A stretch of DNA of 64,000 bases. It comes from Oscillospiraceae bacterium (lineage in GTDB: Bacteria; Bacillota; Clostridia; Oscillospirales; UBA644). The stretch is from the NCBI GenBank assembly GCA_902783255.1, contig CACZQB010000024.1, positions 1 through 64,000 of the forward strand. Direction: 5' to 3'. Below the pieces are notes generated by a model. It saw only the letters and a program-made list of their open reading frames with translations, had not been told where the DNA came from and ran no database searches. Positions 53,422 through 61,981 of the stretch are shown piece by piece. Position numbers and translations under genes: made by a program. The number at the start of each line of letters is the position of its first letter. Position 1 is the first letter of the stretch.

Positions 53422-54144
53422 TTACGATTTTGATGAGATATCCTCTTTTTTTAACGTCGGAATAAGCCACCGCTTACTGTATTTTACCGATATTCCACCT
53501 GTCACGGACGAAATCAGCGCTCCGAACATATCTACCGCAATATCTTGCATCGTATCCGTCAGAGCATCGTGACCTGAAAGTATTTCGCCGTTTGCGGTAA
53601 TGAATTTCTGCATATTCAGCCCGAAAAGTCCGTCTCCCGCATATTCGTATAACTCCCATAATGCTCCGATCGTTATCGAAAAAGCGAAAGCGAACAGCGA
53701 TACAAAAAACGGAGATAAGCGAAATACGAGATTTTCATCGCGATTAAGAATCGTAATGACCATTACAGCAAAAAAGCCCGTCATCATGCTGCTGAAAAGA
53801 TGCAGAAAATCATCCCAATGCGGAACAAGATAGTAAAAACTTCTAACTTCCCCGAGAAAAATTGCGCAATACAGGAAGAGAATATACAGACCGTACAGCA
53901 GTCCGGGAATCTCGAATTTAAACTGTCTTGAAATAATTGAAGGAATATGGATCACAAAAATTCCAAGAATACATTCAAGCAGCATAAGAACATAATCCGC
54001 TCTTGAATGAAGCCCGGCAGATATTTCAGGTTCTTTTAACGTAATTATTCTGAACACAAGATAACCGATCGGCAGAATAAAACTCAGCAAAGCAATATAG
54101 TAAAGCGATTTGGGAAGCGCTCCTTTTATTTTTTCTTTTCTCAT
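53422..54144 (-). CDS. YjdF/DUF2238-like integral membrane protein
   Basis: 240 residues from the ATG at 54144 (GGGGAA upstream). About seven hydrophobic helices. Conserved polar motifs HWDDFLHLFSS (near 120), IGALWELYEYAGD (near 168) and DALTDTMQDIAVDMFGA (near 200) match the YjdF/DUF2238 family of uncharacterised membrane proteins, with acidic and His residues placed as in membrane-embedded hydrolases. No function is known. Monocistronic; no clear promoter seen. Confidence 0.75.
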   Translation of the reverse strand: MRKEKIKGALPKSLYYIALLSFILPIGYLVFRIITLKEPEISAGLHSRADYVLMLLECILGIFVIHIPSIISRQFKFEIPGLLYGLYILFLYCAIFLGEVRSFYYLVPHWDDFLHLFSSMMTGFFAVMVITILNRDENLVFRLSPFFVSLFAFAFSITIGALWELYEYAGDGLFGLNMQKFITANGEILSGHDALTDTMQDIAVDMFGALISSVTGGISVKYSKRWLIPTLKKEDISSKS

Positions 54145-54292
54145 ATATATTCCCCGTAACCCAAAAATAAATATTTGGATAATACCATAAAAAAATAAAC
54201 TAAAAATGAACAATCTTAGATTTTTCGGCAATTTCTACAAAAATCATACATATGAAGAACGTATTTTTCTACATTGAAAAATCCAATTAATA

Positions 54293-54321
54293 TTGACAAT
54301 TTTGAAAAGATGATATATAAT
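54293..54321 (+). promoter_or_regulatory. Promoter of lipoproteins 4 and 5
   Basis: TTGACA, 17-bp spacer, TATAAT, about 65 bases before the ATG at 54387. Confidence 0.8.
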
Positions 54322-54386
54322 TAAATCAGCATTATATACAAATTTTTCGCACAAAATAGTCTATAAACTGTGGAAGGAACTTTGCT

Positions 54387-55802
54387 ATGAGAAAAATAAT
54401 ATCGCTGATGATTGCTGCCATAATGGTTTTTGCGCTTTGCTCGTGCGGGCAGACTGCCGAAGATGAGACGATACCTGAATATGAGCTCGAAGCCGGCTCA
54501 ATCGACTTCAGAGGAGCAGAATTCTCGTTTGCGCAAAGAAACGAAGAACATTCAACGGGCGAAGATTATTTCGGATATGTTGTAAATACCGAATTTGCCG
54601 ATCTTGCAATGAGAAGGATCAAAGAGGTAGAAAGCAAATACAATGTTAAAATTTCCGTAGACTCGTCAGGTTCGGATATAACCAACCTGATCGTTTCGAT
54701 GTCTTTAAGCGGAATAGTTCCTTATGACGCACTTCAGGCGCAATCAAGCACAAACGCCGGTCTTGCAAGAGCAGGATATTTATATGATCTTACGGTTCTC
54801 GGAGACGTGATCAATTATCTTGATGCGGCTAAATGGGGCACAAAAGAAGATCTTAAACCGGTATGCTGGGACGGAGGGCTTTTCGGTGTGATTCCCGCAG
54901 CATGGCCTATGCTGAAATACCGTTCAATAGACGGTGCAATGGTTGTAAATGAAAACATTATCAGCCGTCTCAGTCAGACAGACCCGCGAGAATTTGTTGA
55001 AGCAGACGACTGGACATGGCGGAAGCTTGAAGAGCTTATGCCCATATATACGCACATAAACGATTTCGGCGACGAGGTAAAGGCACTTCAGACAACCGTT
55101 CACTGGCTTTTCAGAACAATTCATACAACAAACGGCGAAACGCCGATAATTAAAGACGAAAAAGGCGAATTTCAGCTCGGTTTGCATTCTCCGATCACTT
55201 TTGAGGCTATGCAGACAGCATGGAACTGGACATTCGGAGAATATTCCACTTATGTAAATATTGACCTCTCCAACAACTGGACAAATATGCTGCAGAATTT
55301 TCTTGACGGCAAATCAGTTCTTACGCTTATGAACGGCACAGATCTCTGCGGCGGTGAGAATTCCATAGCATTCAATATGGAAAATTTCGGCATTGTACCG
55401 TTTCCCCACGGTCCGAACGGTTCTTTAAAAAATACAGGTTCAACAATTACCACTACAAGATTTACAACAAGCATTCCGGCGTTCTGCAAAGAACCGGTCA
55501 TGTCCGCAACGATACTTGACGCCATATATGAACCGCTGCCCGGATACGAGACGGAAGACGATACGATTGAATATATGAGAAAACAGTATTTCTTCGACGA
55601 CAGAGATGTTCATAACTTTGTTGAAATGTATAAAACCATTCTTTACAACTACAGGCATGAAGGCATAACAGATGTTTACATAAATATAAGAGACAACAAG
55701 ACTATGCAGGAAAGTCTTGACTCTATCGCTGACGCAGATGAGGCAAACAGAATAAAATATATTGTTAATATGGAATCTACCGCAGAAGAGATATTCGGCT
55801 GA
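54387..55802 (+). CDS. Solute-binding lipoprotein, paralog 4 of 7
   Basis: 471 residues. Lipobox LCSC, lipidated Cys20. Family blocks: FADLAMRRIKEVESKYNVKI (near residue 71), IPAAWPMLKYRS (near 170), DPREFVEADDWTWRKLEEL (near 198), FPHGPNGSLKN (near 337) and IYEPLPGYETEDD...FFDDRDVHNF (near 383). Tandem with paralog 5, 56 bases downstream, with no terminator between, so the two are probably cotranscribed. No permease gene adjacent. Confidence 0.86.
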   Translation: MRKIISLMIAAIMVFALCSCGQTAEDETIPEYELEAGSIDFRGAEFSFAQRNEEHSTGEDYFGYVVNTEFADLAMRRIKEVESKYNVKISVDSSGSDITNLIVSMSLSGIVPYDALQAQSSTNAGLARAGYLYDLTVLGDVINYLDAAKWGTKEDLKPVCWDGGLFGVIPAAWPMLKYRSIDGAMVVNENIISRLSQTDPREFVEADDWTWRKLEELMPIYTHINDFGDEVKALQTTVHWLFRTIHTTNGETPIIKDEKGEFQLGLHSPITFEAMQTAWNWTFGEYSTYVNIDLSNNWTNMLQNFLDGKSVLTLMNGTDLCGGENSIAFNMENFGIVPFPHGPNGSLKNTGSTITTTRFTTSIPAFCKEPVMSATILDAIYEPLPGYETEDDTIEYMRKQYFFDDRDVHNFVEMYKTILYNYRHEGITDVYINIRDNKTMQESLDSIADADEANRIKYIVNMESTAEEIFG

Positions 55803-55858
55803 AATAGGATAATTCTTATAAAATCCGGAAAATTCCCGATGATCAAAGGAGCTATCAT

Positions 55859-57268
55859 ATGAAATGCAATATAGTTTTCAGGATATTTATCTGCTTTATT
55901 ATTACTATATTTGTTTGTTCCTGTTCAGGTATTACCGAGGTATTTGATGAGGATTTCGCTGATATTTCAGATGAAAACATTGATCTGAACGGAGAGGTTA
56001 TAACATACAACACGTCTTACGGCGACAATACCGTTCTCGGCTACGAGATCGGAACGGAGTTTTCAGATCTTACAAAAAAGAGGATAAGCGATACGGAAAA
56101 TAAGCTTAACTGCAAACTGAACATCGTTTACGGCGGAGCAAGCTTTTCCTCTCTGATCTCAACGACGTTTGCCGGGACTTATCTATGTGATATCCTCTGC
56201 GGAAACACAAACAATGCCACCGCTGCAATAAAAGCAGGCGTTCTTACGGGAATCAAATCGCTGGGCGGTATAATAGATTATAATGATTTTGAAAGATGGG
56301 GCAATAAAAATCAGCTTCTTGCATTATGCTATGAAGATGATCTTTACGGAGTATTTCCGGCTGCATGGCCGCTGCTGACGCAGATGTCGTTTGGATATCC
56401 GCTTGCAATCAATGAAGATATCGTTGCGCAATTATCGCTTACAAGTCCGAGAGAATATGTTGAAACAAAGACATGGACATGGGAAGCGTTCAGAAAGTTT
56501 ATTGAAGATTCTACCGTGATCGAAAGCGGAAATGTCAGTATTTACGGCTTTTCCACAACAGACAGTGCTTTTGTGGAAATGTTTGTGCGAACAAACGGAG
56601 ATCGCATGGTTGGCAGAGACAAAAGCGGAAAATATATTTTCGGATTTTCATCGGAAAGCGCGATCAAAGCTATGGAAGAGGCAAGAGATATTCTGAAAGG
56701 CAGCCTTTCGTATGCTGTATACACGGCTCTGCCCATTCCGACAGTTGAAAAATTCGATAACGGTGAAGCTGCAATGTGCTGCACGCCGTATATCTTTGGA
56801 GCAGATGACTATACTGTTTCAAAAGCTCTGAAAAATTACAGTATCCTTCAGTTTCCATACGGTCCGAATGCAGAACCGGGATATGCATGCGGTGTTTTTT
56901 CCGGTTACGGTAATTGCATAACGATCCCGATACTTTCTCACGACCCGGAAACCACTGCGACAGTATTGAACGAATTATACAGTCCACTCCCCGGTTTTGA
57001 AACGATGGATAAGATAAAAGAGCATATGTCACGCTATTATTTCTTTGACAAGACAGACTGTGACAGCTTTTTCAATCTTTACTTATCGTGGGACAATCTG
57101 TTTAACAACACAAGCATAGCCTCCAAATACAAGGATTTTATTACATATAACGGAGCTGTGAGCAGTTATGTGGACAGTTGCAGAGAGTCTGCAGCTGAGA
57201 TTTTTGAAAATGATATCATGCCTACTGTCCGCGGCACCATTGCGGTATGGGGAGAATTTGACAGATAA
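55859..57268 (+). CDS. Solute-binding lipoprotein, paralog 5 of 7
   Basis: 469 residues. Lipobox VCSC, lipidated Cys22. Family blocks: IGTEFSDLTKKRISDTENK (near residue 62), FPAAWPLLTQMSFGY, SPREYVETKTWTWEAFRKF, FPYGPNAEPGYACG and LYSPLPGFETMDKI...FFDKTDCDSF. Closest in these blocks to paralogs 1 and 4. AAAGGAG before the ATG. Same-strand tandem arrangement suggests recent duplication followed by divergence, although identity was not measured. Confidence 0.86.
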   Translation: MKCNIVFRIFICFIITIFVCSCSGITEVFDEDFADISDENIDLNGEVITYNTSYGDNTVLGYEIGTEFSDLTKKRISDTENKLNCKLNIVYGGASFSSLISTTFAGTYLCDILCGNTNNATAAIKAGVLTGIKSLGGIIDYNDFERWGNKNQLLALCYEDDLYGVFPAAWPLLTQMSFGYPLAINEDIVAQLSLTSPREYVETKTWTWEAFRKFIEDSTVIESGNVSIYGFSTTDSAFVEMFVRTNGDRMVGRDKSGKYIFGFSSESAIKAMEEARDILKGSLSYAVYTALPIPTVEKFDNGEAAMCCTPYIFGADDYTVSKALKNYSILQFPYGPNAEPGYACGVFSGYGNCITIPILSHDPETTATVLNELYSPLPGFETMDKIKEHMSRYYFFDKTDCDSFFNLYLSWDNLFNNTSIASKYKDFITYNGAVSSYVDSCRESAAEIFENDIMPTVRGTIAVWGEFDR

Positions 57269-57293
57269 TCTTTTGCGTTGAAGAGCAAAACAA

Positions 57294-57334
57294 ATCCGAT
57301 CTGACAGCAAACACTGTTAGATCGGATGGTTTTT
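57294..57334. terminator. Bidirectional terminator after lipoprotein 5
   Basis: ATCCGATCTGACAG and CTGTTAGATCGGAT, 14-bp stem with one G-T pair and a 6-base loop, then GGTTTTT. The T run overlaps the stop codon of the converging acetyltransferase gene. Confidence 0.85.
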
Positions 57335-57902
57335 AATTAGATAAAGAGTCTGTTGCCGACAAATATCTTTCTTTTGTAAGGATACAAGAAATAACTGTTT
57401 TTTCTTCGCCGTCCCACGGACGGATAATTTTCTCGGTGCGGTCGTATGTAAAACCGAATTTACGTGCAAGATTCCCGGATCGGCGGTTATCGTTGAAAAA
57501 TCCGTATCTGAAAACTTCAGCGCCAAGATGATTGAACGATAAGTCGAGAAGAAGCGATAATATTTCCGTACCTAAGCCCTTGCCCCAGAATTCGTTGCCT
57601 ATACATATGCCTGCCTCTTCCCAGTGTCCCTTTTCGGTCTCCTTAATTGCACAAAGCCCTATAGCTTCTTTTGTTTCTTTCAGCGCAACAAACCATGCAT
57701 AGTTGTTTTGCTGATAAATGACGCTGCGTTTGCATCTTTCAATGGCTTCGCTTTCACTGAATGAAGGCTGAAAAAGCATTTGGCGATAGACATTTTCGTT
57801 GCTCCACACATGTCTGAACATAGACTTCCAGTCGTCCTCTTCGGCTTTTCTGAGAATGATATTAACACCTGTCAAAACAGAATATGAAATGTAATCGTTC
57901 AT
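57333..57902 (-). CDS. GNAT acetyltransferase, RimJ/RimL-like
   Basis: 189 residues. NIILRKAEEDDWKSMFRHVW at the start, then EEAGICIGNEFWGKGLGTEIL near residue 100, which holds the acetyl-CoA pyrophosphate loop (GKGLGT), and SGNLARKFGFTYDRTE near 145 are standard for the ribosomal-protein/small-molecule N-acetyltransferase branch. Substrate unknown. It lies 33 bases after a small lipoprotein gene and is probably cotranscribed with it. GGAGCGG precedes the ATG. Confidence 0.88.
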   Translation of the reverse strand: MNDYISYSVLTGVNIILRKAEEDDWKSMFRHVWSNENVYRQMLFQPSFSESEAIERCKRSVIYQQNNYAWFVALKETKEAIGLCAIKETEKGHWEEAGICIGNEFWGKGLGTEILSLLLDLSFNHLGAEVFRYGFFNDNRRSGNLARKFGFTYDRTEKIIRPWDGEEKTVISCILTKERYLSATDSLSN

Positions 57903-57935
57903 TACCGCTCCATTATTATCCTCAAAAGGACGATT

Positions 57936-58388
57936 CTATTCCTGATTTTGGAGATCAAACTTAAAATCTCCGTTCATACACTGTCCGTTTGTTTCAACAA
58001 TAATAAATACCGGACCTTTTTCAAAATAACCGCCGTCAGAACTGATCTCATCGCCGCCGGATATTGAAAAAAGCAGATTTTTTTGTCCGTTATAATCGTA
58101 ATATATATCGGCGCTGCCCGATTCAAGTCTGGCGGAAAATGATATATCCCATTCTCTTTTGCCTGTGCATGAAAACACCATTACCCCTTCAAATGAGTAA
58201 AAATTCATAAATGCCGACGACGGTCCGTTTGAGTGCACAAAGCCTACAGCTTTGTATGAGGATGTGTATTTTCCGCATGATGTAAGCAAAACAAATATCG
58301 CCGTAAAAATAAATGCCGTTTTTATCAGAATATTTTTCTTTCCTGAAGCTGTTATATTTTCAGGAAAACACATTTCACGATTTTTCAT
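57936..58388 (-). CDS. Small hypothetical lipoprotein
   Basis: 150 residues from the ATG at 58388, chosen because GGAGGGG lies 10 bases before it. An unusually long basic head (about 24 residues) precedes the hydrophobic segment and lipobox LLTSC with Cys38. The mature part is beta-rich (KREWDISFSARLESGSADIYYD, shown here as KREWDISFSARLES and GSADIYYDYNG) and resembles no family I know. Operon with the GNAT gene. Confidence 0.7.
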   Translation of the reverse strand: MKNREMCFPENITASGKKNILIKTAFIFTAIFVLLTSCGKYTSSYKAVGFVHSNGPSSAFMNFYSFEGVMVFSCTGKREWDISFSARLESGSADIYYDYNGQKNLLFSISGGDEISSDGGYFEKGPVFIIVETNGQCMNGDFKFDLQNQE

Positions 58389-58415
58389 TCGGTCTTCCCC
58401 TCCTATATTATGCAT

Positions 58416-58444
58416 ATTATAAACATTTTACGCTGTAAAGTCAA
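58416..58444 (-). promoter_or_regulatory. Promoter of the small lipoprotein-GNAT operon
   Basis: TTGACT, 17-bp spacer, TATAAT on the reverse strand. Confidence 0.75.
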
Positions 58445-58493
58445 TACTTTCTGAGTTTTATTAGTTTGATCCGCATAACACATATTATTAATG

Positions 58494-58522
58494 TTGACAT
58501 TTTTTCAAATTTATGTTATATT
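58494..58522 (+). promoter_or_regulatory. Promoter of lipoprotein 6
   Basis: TTGACA, 17-bp spacer, TATATT, about 43 bases before the ATG. Confidence 0.75.
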
Positions 58523-58565
58523 TATAATACAATAATTTCTATATATCGTCTGAAGGGAGATTGCC

Positions 58566-59948
58566 ATGAAAAAAAACGTTTCGATTATAATTGTTCTGCT
58601 GTTCCTTTTTGCGATATGCTCCTGCACGCAAGGAGAAAAAGAAGAGTTTCTTCTTGATTTTGACAGTGAATCAAATACAGATACCGTAGATCTCGGCGGA
58701 TATGACTGCACGATCGTTCAGGATTATGATCTTGACCACCCGTTTCAGTATCCTGTCGGAACGCTGATGTGTGATCTGTATCTGAAAAGGCTAAAAGATA
58801 TATCTGACGAATATAATTGCAAAATTTCGATACAGACGATTCTCGGCAATGAAACTGCGAGAATAGCGTCGAATTTGTATGTGGGAGAGATTGCCTGTTC
58901 ACATTCTCCGCACAATCCGGCAAAAGACGGATTATATTATCCTCTTGACGCGCTGAGGGATTATATCGACTACACGAATGCAGAAAAATTCGGAAGTCCG
59001 GGAATACTTGAACAGGGTATGTTCAACGGTATCCCATATACGGTATCACCCGTTTCGTGGCCAGGAAAGCAAAAACTCTACGCATACAATATATTTGCTG
59101 TAAACGAGGATACCGTATCAAAATACAACCTTACCGACCCTCGAGAATACGTTGAAAAAGGCGAGTGGACATGGGATACTTTTGAAAAGGTTCTGCCGGA
59201 TTATCATGTTGTTGACGGCGAATACACATCCACTGCAATGAATCTCACATGGTCGATCCTTGATTTCACGATGATGAACGGAGTGCAGTTTTTTGCTGTT
59301 CAGAATGACGGGAAAATGGTTCCAGCGCTTGATTCTCAAAACGTTATAGATGCATTTGACTGGTGTTCAAACCTGATGAGAAATCATGCGGACATAATCA
59401 CCTATCTCGGTCACTACGATATGGTTGAGGCATTTATAAACGGAAATATCACACTTGCACAAACATCTTTTTCGCATATGATAAACGAAATGATATACGA
59501 TGTTGATAACTACGGAGTAGTTCCGTTTCCGTGCGGTCCGAACGGAACTTACGGAGAGTGGGTAAATGCCTACTCGGGCGCGGACAGCATGGCAATATGG
59601 GTAAATGCACATGAGCCGGAGGCTGCAGCGATGGTTATCGACAGAATATTTGAGCCGTTTGAAGGGTATGAAACACTTGATGACCTTCAGGCGTATGCAT
59701 CGACTATTTTTTACGACAAGCGTGATGTTGAACTGTTTACAACGTTTATGAAGTATTCACGCTGGAATTATTATACGCTCGGAATATGGGATTATTTCCA
59801 AAATGCCACGAGTGCGGCTAAAACCGGAAAGACCGGCGCGGAAATAGTAGAAAGGACATCCGGCTCTGCAAATGAAAAAGTAAGACAGTATGTGATTCCG
59901 AACGCGGAAACGATAATGGGGCTGATCGAAGAGGAAAAATCAGACTGA
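58566..59948 (+). CDS. Solute-binding lipoprotein, paralog 6 of 7
   Basis: 460 residues. Lipobox ICSC, lipidated Cys20. Family blocks: YLKRLKDISDEYNCKISIQ (near residue 74), VSPVSWPGKQK (near 160), DPREYVEKGEWTWDTFEKVL (near 195), FPCGPNGTYGEWVNAYSG (near 320) and IFEPFEGYETLDDL...YDKRDVELF (near 362). Closest to paralog 2, sharing the SWPG and PFPCGP-YGEW forms. Followed by two terminators, and no transporter partner. Confidence 0.86.
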   Translation: MKKNVSIIIVLLFLFAICSCTQGEKEEFLLDFDSESNTDTVDLGGYDCTIVQDYDLDHPFQYPVGTLMCDLYLKRLKDISDEYNCKISIQTILGNETARIASNLYVGEIACSHSPHNPAKDGLYYPLDALRDYIDYTNAEKFGSPGILEQGMFNGIPYTVSPVSWPGKQKLYAYNIFAVNEDTVSKYNLTDPREYVEKGEWTWDTFEKVLPDYHVVDGEYTSTAMNLTWSILDFTMMNGVQFFAVQNDGKMVPALDSQNVIDAFDWCSNLMRNHADIITYLGHYDMVEAFINGNITLAQTSFSHMINEMIYDVDNYGVVPFPCGPNGTYGEWVNAYSGADSMAIWVNAHEPEAAAMVIDRIFEPFEGYETLDDLQAYASTIFYDKRDVELFTTFMKYSRWNYYTLGIWDYFQNATSAAKTGKTGAEIVERTSGSANEKVRQYVIPNAETIMGLIEEEKSD

Positions 59949-59987
59949 CAAAACACATTTTTATCATCATAAAACATCAACAAATAG

Positions 59988-60019
59988 AGTCTGTTCTTGA
60001 ATATCGGACAGACTTTTTT
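59988..60019 (+). terminator. Terminator of lipoprotein 6
   Basis: AGTCTGTTC and GGACAGACT, 9-bp stem with one wobble pair, then TTTTTT. Confidence 0.75.
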
Positions 60020-60080
60020 GTATTTTACACTCTGTTTTTGCAACTTACGCCGTAAAAAATGCAACTTGCGCAAAACGGGG

Positions 60081-60109
60081 TTGACGAACCGTTTTTTTTG
60101 ATGTATAAT
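60081..60109 (+). promoter_or_regulatory. Promoter of the candidate small RNA
   Basis: TTGACG, 17-bp spacer, TATAAT, placed between two terminators with no gene of its own. Confidence 0.7.
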
Positions 60110-60115
60110 TCAGTT

Positions 60116-60213
60116 ATAAATTAAGATTATTTCATTTCCAATATATTTTTTTCATGTTTTTCAACTCCTTTCAACAATTGCTGAAAAGCTCCGAGCGTAT
60201 CGGAGCTTTTTTT
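60116..60213 (+). ncRNA. Candidate small RNA, about 95 nt
   Basis: A promoter (60081-60109) predicts a start near 60116 and a terminator ends at 60213, with no credible ORF inside. The single-stranded middle contains AACTCCTTTCAAC (60163-60175), whose CTCCTTTC is complementary to the GAAAGGAG ribosome-site consensus, a feature of Firmicutes regulatory RNAs that block translation. A TTTCA/TGAAA hairpin sits before the terminator stem. The alternative is a leader for the GH20-like gene 3' of it, but that gene has its own promoter at 60258. Confidence 0.5.
60186..60213 (+). terminator. Terminator of the candidate small RNA
   Basis: AAGCTCCGA and TCGGAGCTT, perfect 9-bp stem with GCGTA loop and seven Ts. 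Confidence 0.85.
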
Positions 60214-60257
60214 CATTCGCTTCAGAAAGCTGAAGTGATATGACATTTGTTTCAAGC

Positions 60258-60285
60258 TTGACAAAGTCATGATTTATGGTATAAT
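60258..60285 (+). promoter_or_regulatory. Promoter of the GH20-like gene
   Basis: TTGACA, 16-bp spacer, TATAAT, leaving a leader of about 80 bases. Confidence 0.75.
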
Positions 60286-60374
60286 AATCATCATAAATCC
60301 TGAATTGATATTTTTGCAGAAAAGCATTAAAATGGCAATTGAAAAATCAATATATGAAATAGGAGTTTGAGTTT

Positions 60375-61808
60375 ATGTATCTGAGTCATCTATACCCGAA
60401 ACCGAAATTTATTAAAGAAGATGAAGATAATCGTTTTGTATTCGGATCGAAACTGACTGCAAAAGTCAACGGACTATCGGCGGATATGGCGGAGAGGGCA
60501 AAATACTTATGGAACAGATTCAGCTTCGGAGCGTGCGATTTATTGCTCGAAGAAGGCGGCGATAATTATACTTTTACGGCCGGCAATGCAAAAAGCTGCC
60601 TGAAGGGCGATGACACTTATTCGATAATTGTAACGCCCGAAGGCGTTTCCGTATCGGGTCACGATGAAAAAGGACTTATGGATGGGATAAAAACTGCCGT
60701 TCAGCTTATATGTCCCGACAATCTCAAAATCGGCGAAGAATCCTTGTATATTTCGGCGGTTGAAATCCACGACTCCCCTGCTGTTTTGTTCAGAGCGATA
60801 CATTTCTGCATTTTCCCCGACACGGAGCTTTACAACATAGAAAAAGCGATCCATCTTGCCGGTTTTTTAAAAATGACGCATGTTATACTGGAATTCTGGG
60901 GCACATTCCGCTATGATTGTTTACCTGAACTTTCATGGAGCGACAGATCACACTCAAAAGAGGATTATAAAAAACTTGTCAGACTTATCCGCAGCTACGG
61001 AATGGAACCGATACCGATGTCAAATCAGCTCGGGCACGCAACACAGTCGCGGGCGATGTACGGGCGGCATGTTGTTTTGAATACAAACCCTCGTCTTGCA
61101 AGGCTTTTCGAACCCGACGGGTGGACATGGTGTATAACGAACCCCGACACGAAGAAACTGCTTTCGGAAATACGCAATGAGCTGATCGATTTTTTCGGGA
61201 ACGGCAGGTATTTTCATCTGGGATTTGACGAGTCATATTCATTCGCCAGTTGCGACAGATGCAGAAAACATATACCGCATGAGCTTCTTGCGGAATTTCT
61301 GAACGAATCGGCGGACGATCTGCGAAAAAAAGGAAGACGGTCTATAGTATGGCACGATCAGTTTATAAGACGTTCGGATTTTGGCGAAGGACCTGTTGTA
61401 GCCAGCGGAGAAAACAAAAATACCGCTGCAGCTATCGATCTTATAGATAAAGACATTATCATAGCAGACTGGGAATATTGGAACACGAAAAGATTTAATG
61501 TAACCACGAAATATTTTATGGACAAAGGTTTTGACACCGTAGTATGTCCATGGCTTGAAAATGAAAATGTCCTTTCTCTTGACGCAGACGCAAAAGAGCT
61601 TAAAGCATACGGAATTTTACAGACAACATGGCAGGACCTGCCGTCATGGTTGAGCAAAGCAACATTTGCTGCTTCATGTGCATGGCAGGAAGGAGAAGAA
61701 GAACCTTACTATGCCGTGACGGAAAATGCTGCAATACTGAGAAATCTTTATGACACAAAAGGAGATTTCATCTCGTCAGGCTGGAATATCAACGAAGTTG
61801 TCCAATAA
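60375..61808 (+). CDS. GH20-like beta-N-acetylhexosaminidase family protein
   Basis: 477 residues. An N-terminal GH20b-type alpha/beta domain (residues 1-120; DTYSIIVTPEGVSVSG then DGIKTAVQLI) leads into a TIM barrel with MTHVILEFWGTFRYD near 175 and RYFHLGFDES near 280, the His-x-Gly-x-Asp-Glu signature in which Asp/Glu are the catalytic pair of GH20. A following CDRCRK and IVWHDQF fit divergent GH20 members. No signal peptide, so cytoplasmic. It likely removes terminal HexNAc or a related residue from imported glycans. Divergent enough that the substrate is uncertain. Confidence 0.8.
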   Translation: MYLSHLYPKPKFIKEDEDNRFVFGSKLTAKVNGLSADMAERAKYLWNRFSFGACDLLLEEGGDNYTFTAGNAKSCLKGDDTYSIIVTPEGVSVSGHDEKGLMDGIKTAVQLICPDNLKIGEESLYISAVEIHDSPAVLFRAIHFCIFPDTELYNIEKAIHLAGFLKMTHVILEFWGTFRYDCLPELSWSDRSHSKEDYKKLVRLIRSYGMEPIPMSNQLGHATQSRAMYGRHVVLNTNPRLARLFEPDGWTWCITNPDTKKLLSEIRNELIDFFGNGRYFHLGFDESYSFASCDRCRKHIPHELLAEFLNESADDLRKKGRRSIVWHDQFIRRSDFGEGPVVASGENKNTAAAIDLIDKDIIIADWEYWNTKRFNVTTKYFMDKGFDTVVCPWLENENVLSLDADAKELKAYGILQTTWQDLPSWLSKATFAASCAWQEGEEEPYYAVTENAAILRNLYDTKGDFISSGWNINEVVQ

Positions 61809-61832
61809 TACAAAAAAATACTATATTACAGG

Positions 61833-61870
61833 ACATCCGCACGACTATAATGCCGCGCGGATGTTTTTTA
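61833..61870 (+). terminator. Terminator of the GH20-like gene
   Basis: ACATCCGC and GCGGATGT form the stem, followed by TTTTTTA. Nothing else is seen up to the next gene at 61982. Confidence 0.7.
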
Positions 61871-61981
61871 TCATATATTTGTGTTTTACTCAGTTTCTGT
61901 ATCAGAAAGTGTTGAAACGCTCATTAAAGTTACTGGTGCATTGCCATGTTTATTTCCGCATCAGCAACTGATCAAAGCCAT

